Positions 17,590 to 20,646 of a stretch of DNA of 20,646 nucleotides are shown here, one piece after another. The notes beneath the pieces were generated by a model, which saw nothing but the letters and a program-made list of their open reading frames with translations, searched no databases and was not told the origin of the DNA. This DNA comes from Stramenopiles sp. TOSAG23-2. Its lineage: Eukaryota > Sar. Made by a program: the position numbers and the translations under genes. Position 1 is the first letter of the stretch. Every line of letters starts with the position of its first letter. The stretch spans positions 1-20,646 of the forward strand of contig LT649553.1 in the NCBI GenBank assembly GCA_900128395.1. Direction: 5' to 3'.

Positions 17590-18803
17590 ATTTTTATCTT
17601 AGATCAATTCAAAACAATATAAATATATATAATTAAATATATGTATACGTATAATATGTTAATTAATAATATTATAATCTTTACCAAAATGAAAATGAAA
17701 GCACAAATAACCGTCTGGTTTTGTCTTGTCGATGATGGTATACGTTAAGTTTCTATCTCCACCGTCTCCCCGTCATGTAATTTTTTATCTCTAGACGATT
17801 ACACAAATGTATATATAAATCTATCTATCTATTTTTTTTATATTACCAGGTCATAAAGATGAGAGGATGAAAAGTAGTTGCAAAAGTGAAAAGGAGGAGG
17901 AGGAGGAGAGACGGGAGGTTAAATATTGTTTTGTTGATCCATCTAGTGTGCTCTAGGCTGATGCTATTATATTCGCCTGTTATTATGATCGGGAAAATGC
18001 CTTTTCACATTGATGCGTCATTTTGAAATATAAAATTCATGTTGTACGACACAACATTTTAAAAAAATATTGTAAGCAAATATTCACCCCTATTCGTAAA
18101 TATATACTTCTACAACAACATATATAGACATCGATGTTAAACAATTAATTCCAATTTGCAAAACATATAGTGAAAACAATTACAGTTTTAGCAATACAGT
18201 ATCTTTACATAGTATTTATTAATTTAAAATTCTTTCCTATTTAAATAACATTTTCTTGTATATATACAGTAATATTTGTATCAAGTGATAGAGTTTTTTA
18301 TTTGAATTACATTTGATGTGAAAGATTTGATAATGTGTGAGTTATTTTTTTCCATCGTGCAGATTGACGGCATGAGTGTTACTATATTTTGTCATGTGTT
18401 GTAGAGTTAGACTCAGGAATATCCTTTTCTTTGCCCCCAAAAAATAACTTGTCTTTCATTTCCCTTTCGTCAATTGTGAAAAAGGATGACGTTTTCTGAC
18501 ATACATAATCCATGCTATCTCCATGCTATACTACTCTCTAGTAAATCAATCATCATCAAAAACACAACAATATCTTTTATTCCTTTTTCATCAAAATGAT
18601 ATATTTTAAATATTGATGCAATTGGGGGAGATAGATTGTTATATTACGACAGTTTGAACATATATTTGTGTATAAACGTATTGGTAAGATTGAAGTAAAT
18701 ATTATTATAAGATATTGTGAGCGAAAATAGCACAGAGTTGGTGTAGGATATTGAATATAATTTTGTAGGGTCATTTATTTGTGTTATAGTGAATTAAATA
18801 ATC
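17590..18803. promoter_or_regulatory. 1.2 kb bidirectional upstream region of two arginine-pathway genes
   Basis: No protein gene is credible here. Near the synthetase start it is TA-rich. A TATC run lies at about 17819-17830 and a GGA/GAG purine run at about 17891-17909. The middle contains TGATGCGTCA (18011-18020), a perfect inverted repeat ATGTTGT-5 nt-ACAACAT (18039-18057), GACTCA (18410-18415) and TGACGT (18487-18492). These words resemble bZIP-type half-sites, but short words of this kind also occur by chance. The region must carry both promoters. Confidence 0.55.
18039..18057. repeat. Perfect 7-bp inverted repeat
   Basis: ATGTTGT and ACAACAT are separated by ACGAC, in the middle of the shared upstream region. 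It could be a dimer-protein binding site or a chance palindrome. Confidence 0.4.
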
Positions 18804-20646
18804 ATGGCTATGTATGCGACGACGAAAGTGGCAAAAATGAATATATTAAATCCAACATCAGCATCAATAATAAAAAGAAGGTTGTTTTCTTCATCTATTC
18901 CTATAAATGGTAATGTATTTTTATCACGTAATTTTTATAACAATAATATGCGACGATTAAGAGCAACAAAACTATTACCAACATCACAAAAATTAGTACA
19001 GAACCGTCAGTTTACTCTTAAGCGGCAAAACTCATATTCATATCAAGAAGAATTATCTGGTGATTTAAAAATGGTATTATCATCCATTGGTAGTACGAAA
19101 GAGGTACAGTATTGGCTTAAGCATTACGGCAATAGTGGAAAAAAAGAAATTGCTGTTATTAAAATTGGTGGTGCTATTTTGCGGGATGAAGAATTATTAA
19201 ATACGCTTATTAATTCGGTATCATTTTTGCAGAAAGCCGGTTTATCGCCTGTTATCATACATGGTGCTGGGCCTCAACTGATCGATGCTTTAAAAGAGAA
19301 AGACATTGTTTCTGATTACGTAGAAGGTCTAAGGGTGACTACTCCAGAAATATTGAAAACTGCACGTAGAGTTTTTCTAGACGCCAATCGTACTCTATGT
19401 CGCGCACTAGAAGGCGGTGGCGCAGAAGCATCTCCAATTGATGCAAGTGTTTTTGAAGCTGAATTGTTGGATTTTGATAATTTAGGTTATGTTGGGCAAG
19501 TTGTAAAAGTGCATAGTCAATGGGTCATGGATGCTGTAAATAATGGGAAAGTTCCGGTGGTGCCGCCATTAGGCGAAAGCACGTTAGGGCAAACATTAAA
19601 CATCAATGCTGATATAGCAGCAGTTGAATTGGCGAAATCTATCCAACCAAATAAAGTAATCTACATCAATGATATGGGTGGATTATTGAATGGCGAAGAT
19701 AAATTAATACCTAATATTAATTATCCATCTGATTATGAATGGTTGTTGAAACAGCCTTGGTTGCGACATGGCACAAAATTGAAAGTGAAAGAGATTGGAA
19801 ATTTACTGGATCATTTGCCAATCACCTCATCAGTCTCAGTCACTTCACCACAATTATTAATGAAAGAATTGTTTACACATGGTGGTGCTGGCACCTTATG
19901 TAGAAAAGAAACCAGGGTAAATCGATACAATTCAATAGATGATCCTAGAATTGATTACGATAAGCTGGTCGAGATTATGCGCATTGCTTTTGACGGCCAA
20001 ATGCCATCTAAAGCATATTTGGAGCGTTTAAAGAAAGTTACTAAACGAGTGTATGTATGCGCACATTATACTGGGTTTATTTTACTAACAGATGAACCTG
20101 GGTGTGACGTACCTTACATGGATAAATTTGTCGTCTCCAAACTAGCGCAAGGTATCGGTACTGGAAAAGCATTGTGGTTGGAAGTATTGGAAGATTGCAA
20201 TAAGTTGTTTTGGCGTAGTAGACGCTCAAATCAAATTAACCATTGGTACCATACTGTTTCCCATGGACATTTTCGTAGACATGGGGAGAAAGATTGGGTA
20301 GTCTTTTACCGCGGTTTGCATCCAGGAAAAGATACAGCTGAACTAAACACATGCATTGATATAGCATCAAATTTAGAATCTAGCTGGGCAGATAAAGACG
20401 AGAATATAGCAACACATAACGCCAATATTAGCAACAACAACGATACCAATAGTAACAACACTGGCAACCAAGCCTCTGCGCGACGAAATTTTTCTTCCTC
20501 TTCCGCCGCCACACCTTTAAAAGTTGGATTACTTGGTGCTAGAGGTTATGTAGGTGTTGAATTACTCCGTTTAGTTGCGGATCATCCTGGGTTTTCATTG
20601 ACTCATGCAAGTAGTCGCTCTTTAATAGGTGAAAACGTAGGTACAA
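18804..20646 (+). CDS. ARG5,6: Mitochondrial acetylglutamate kinase / acetylglutamyl-phosphate reductase polyprotein, 3' end outside the window
   Basis: Catalyses steps two and three of arginine synthesis: phosphorylation of N-acetylglutamate, then NADPH reduction to the semialdehyde. 614 codons are visible and open to the window edge. Residues 1-70 are a basic, Ser/Asn-rich leader with candidate R-3 sites (R68-Q-F70). The kinase covers about 115-375, with K120-I-G-G and H153-G-A-G-P for ATP and substrate phosphates, and NADIAAVELA. A NAT (GCN5-like) domain lies at about 385-505, with QGIGTGKALW and LFWRSRRSNQINHWY, as in fungal Arg5,6 and animal acetylglutamate synthase. An Asn/Thr-rich linker (about 540-557) leads to RRNFSSSS (560-567). 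The reductase then starts at 572 with the Rossmann motif GLLGARGYVG. Its catalytic Cys and C-terminal half are not visible. The ATG at 18804 has A at -3. The kinase+NAT part is typically the arginine-inhibited step. Confidence 0.96.
   Translation, partial: MAMYATTKVAKMNILNPTSASIIKRRLFSSSIPINGNVFLSRNFYNNNMRRLRATKLLPTSQKLVQNRQFTLKRQNSYSYQEELSGDLKMVLSSIGSTKEVQYWLKHYGNSGKKEIAVIKIGGAILRDEELLNTLINSVSFLQKAGLSPVIIHGAGPQLIDALKEKDIVSDYVEGLRVTTPEILKTARRVFLDANRTLCRALEGGGAEASPIDASVFEAELLDFDNLGYVGQVVKVHSQWVMDAVNNGKVPVVPPLGESTLGQTLNINADIAAVELAKSIQPNKVIYINDMGGLLNGEDKLIPNINYPSDYEWLLKQPWLRHGTKLKVKEIGNLLDHLPITSSVSVTSPQLLMKELFTHGGAGTLCRKETRVNRYNSIDDPRIDYDKLVEIMRIAFDGQMPSKAYLERLKKVTKRVYVCAHYTGFILLTDEPGCDVPYMDKFVVSKLAQGIGTGKALWLEVLEDCNKLFWRSRRSNQINHWYHTVSHGHFRRHGEKDWVVFYRGLHPGKDTAELNTCIDIASNLESSWADKDENIATHNANISNNNDTNSNNTGNQASARRNFSSSSAATPLKVGLLGARGYVGVELLRLVADHPGFSLTHASSRSLIGENVGT

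Noticed and set aside
18577-18774. Minus-strand 65-codon frame in the arginine bidirectional region
   Set aside because: It is AT-driven composition with no recognisable motif, lying directly upstream of a real gene start.
17590-18803. tRNA or other structured RNA gene in the large intergenic gap
   Set aside because: No TTCRA-type T-loop box with a matching acceptor stem could be found by eye; only the short inverted repeat at 18039 stands out.
20306-20512. Minus-strand frame with a strongly hydrophobic, membrane-like segment
   Set aside because: It is the antisense shadow of the low-complexity Asn/Thr linker and end of the NAT domain in the kinase/reductase gene. The hydrophobic run comes from the complement of AAC/AAT-type codons.

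Overview
The window is nuclear DNA from a microbial eukaryote. It is roughly two-thirds A+T by eye and rich in microsatellites. Stops are TAA and TGA as in the standard code, and most genes are single-exon. The one spliced gene has two short introns (80 and 76 nt) with GTAAGT donors and a CTCTAACA branch-point-like box. All seven genes have A at position -3 before the chosen ATG. A fused, glutamine-type mitochondrial carbamoyl-phosphate synthetase sits beside a fungal-style fused acetylglutamate kinase/reductase. Together with IQ-motif, coiled-coil and RBBP4-type proteins, this suggests a protist, possibly a flagellated one. A stramenopile (oomycete or ochrophyte relative) or a unicellular relative of animals and fungi would fit, but I cannot assign the lineage from sequence alone. 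I see no mobile elements, tRNA, rRNA or CRISPR.

Layout: (1) 90-1958, minus, a 622-residue coiled-coil protein. (2) 2837-4303, plus, a histone-binding WD40 protein of the RBBP4/MSI1 family. (3) 4388-5428, minus, an IQ-motif protein, convergent with the WD40 gene across only 84 bases. (4) 6184-7782, plus, a phytanoyl-CoA dioxygenase-type Fe(II)/2-oxoglutarate enzyme with a C-terminal half that looks like a decayed Nudix fold. (5) 7986-12386, minus, one large three-exon gene (about 1414 residues) with ankyrin repeats and a C-terminal EF-hand-like region. Unspliced, it reads as two unrelated open frames. (6) 12922-17589, minus, mitochondrial carbamoyl-phosphate synthetase. (7) 18804 to the window end, plus, the mitochondrial acetylglutamate kinase / acetylglutamyl-phosphate reductase polyprotein, cut off at the window edge.

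The most coherent biology is on the right. Genes 6 and 7 are head to head across a 1.2 kb shared upstream region. One makes carbamoyl phosphate for the citrulline/arginine branch. The other consumes N-acetylglutamate to make the ornithine precursor. The synthetase keeps both the glutaminase cysteine and most of the pocket that binds N-acetylglutamate in animal CPS I/III. The substrate of one gene product is therefore probably the activator of its neighbour's. Both proteins carry R-3-type mitochondrial processing motifs, and the polyprotein has a second, internal one between its two enzymes.
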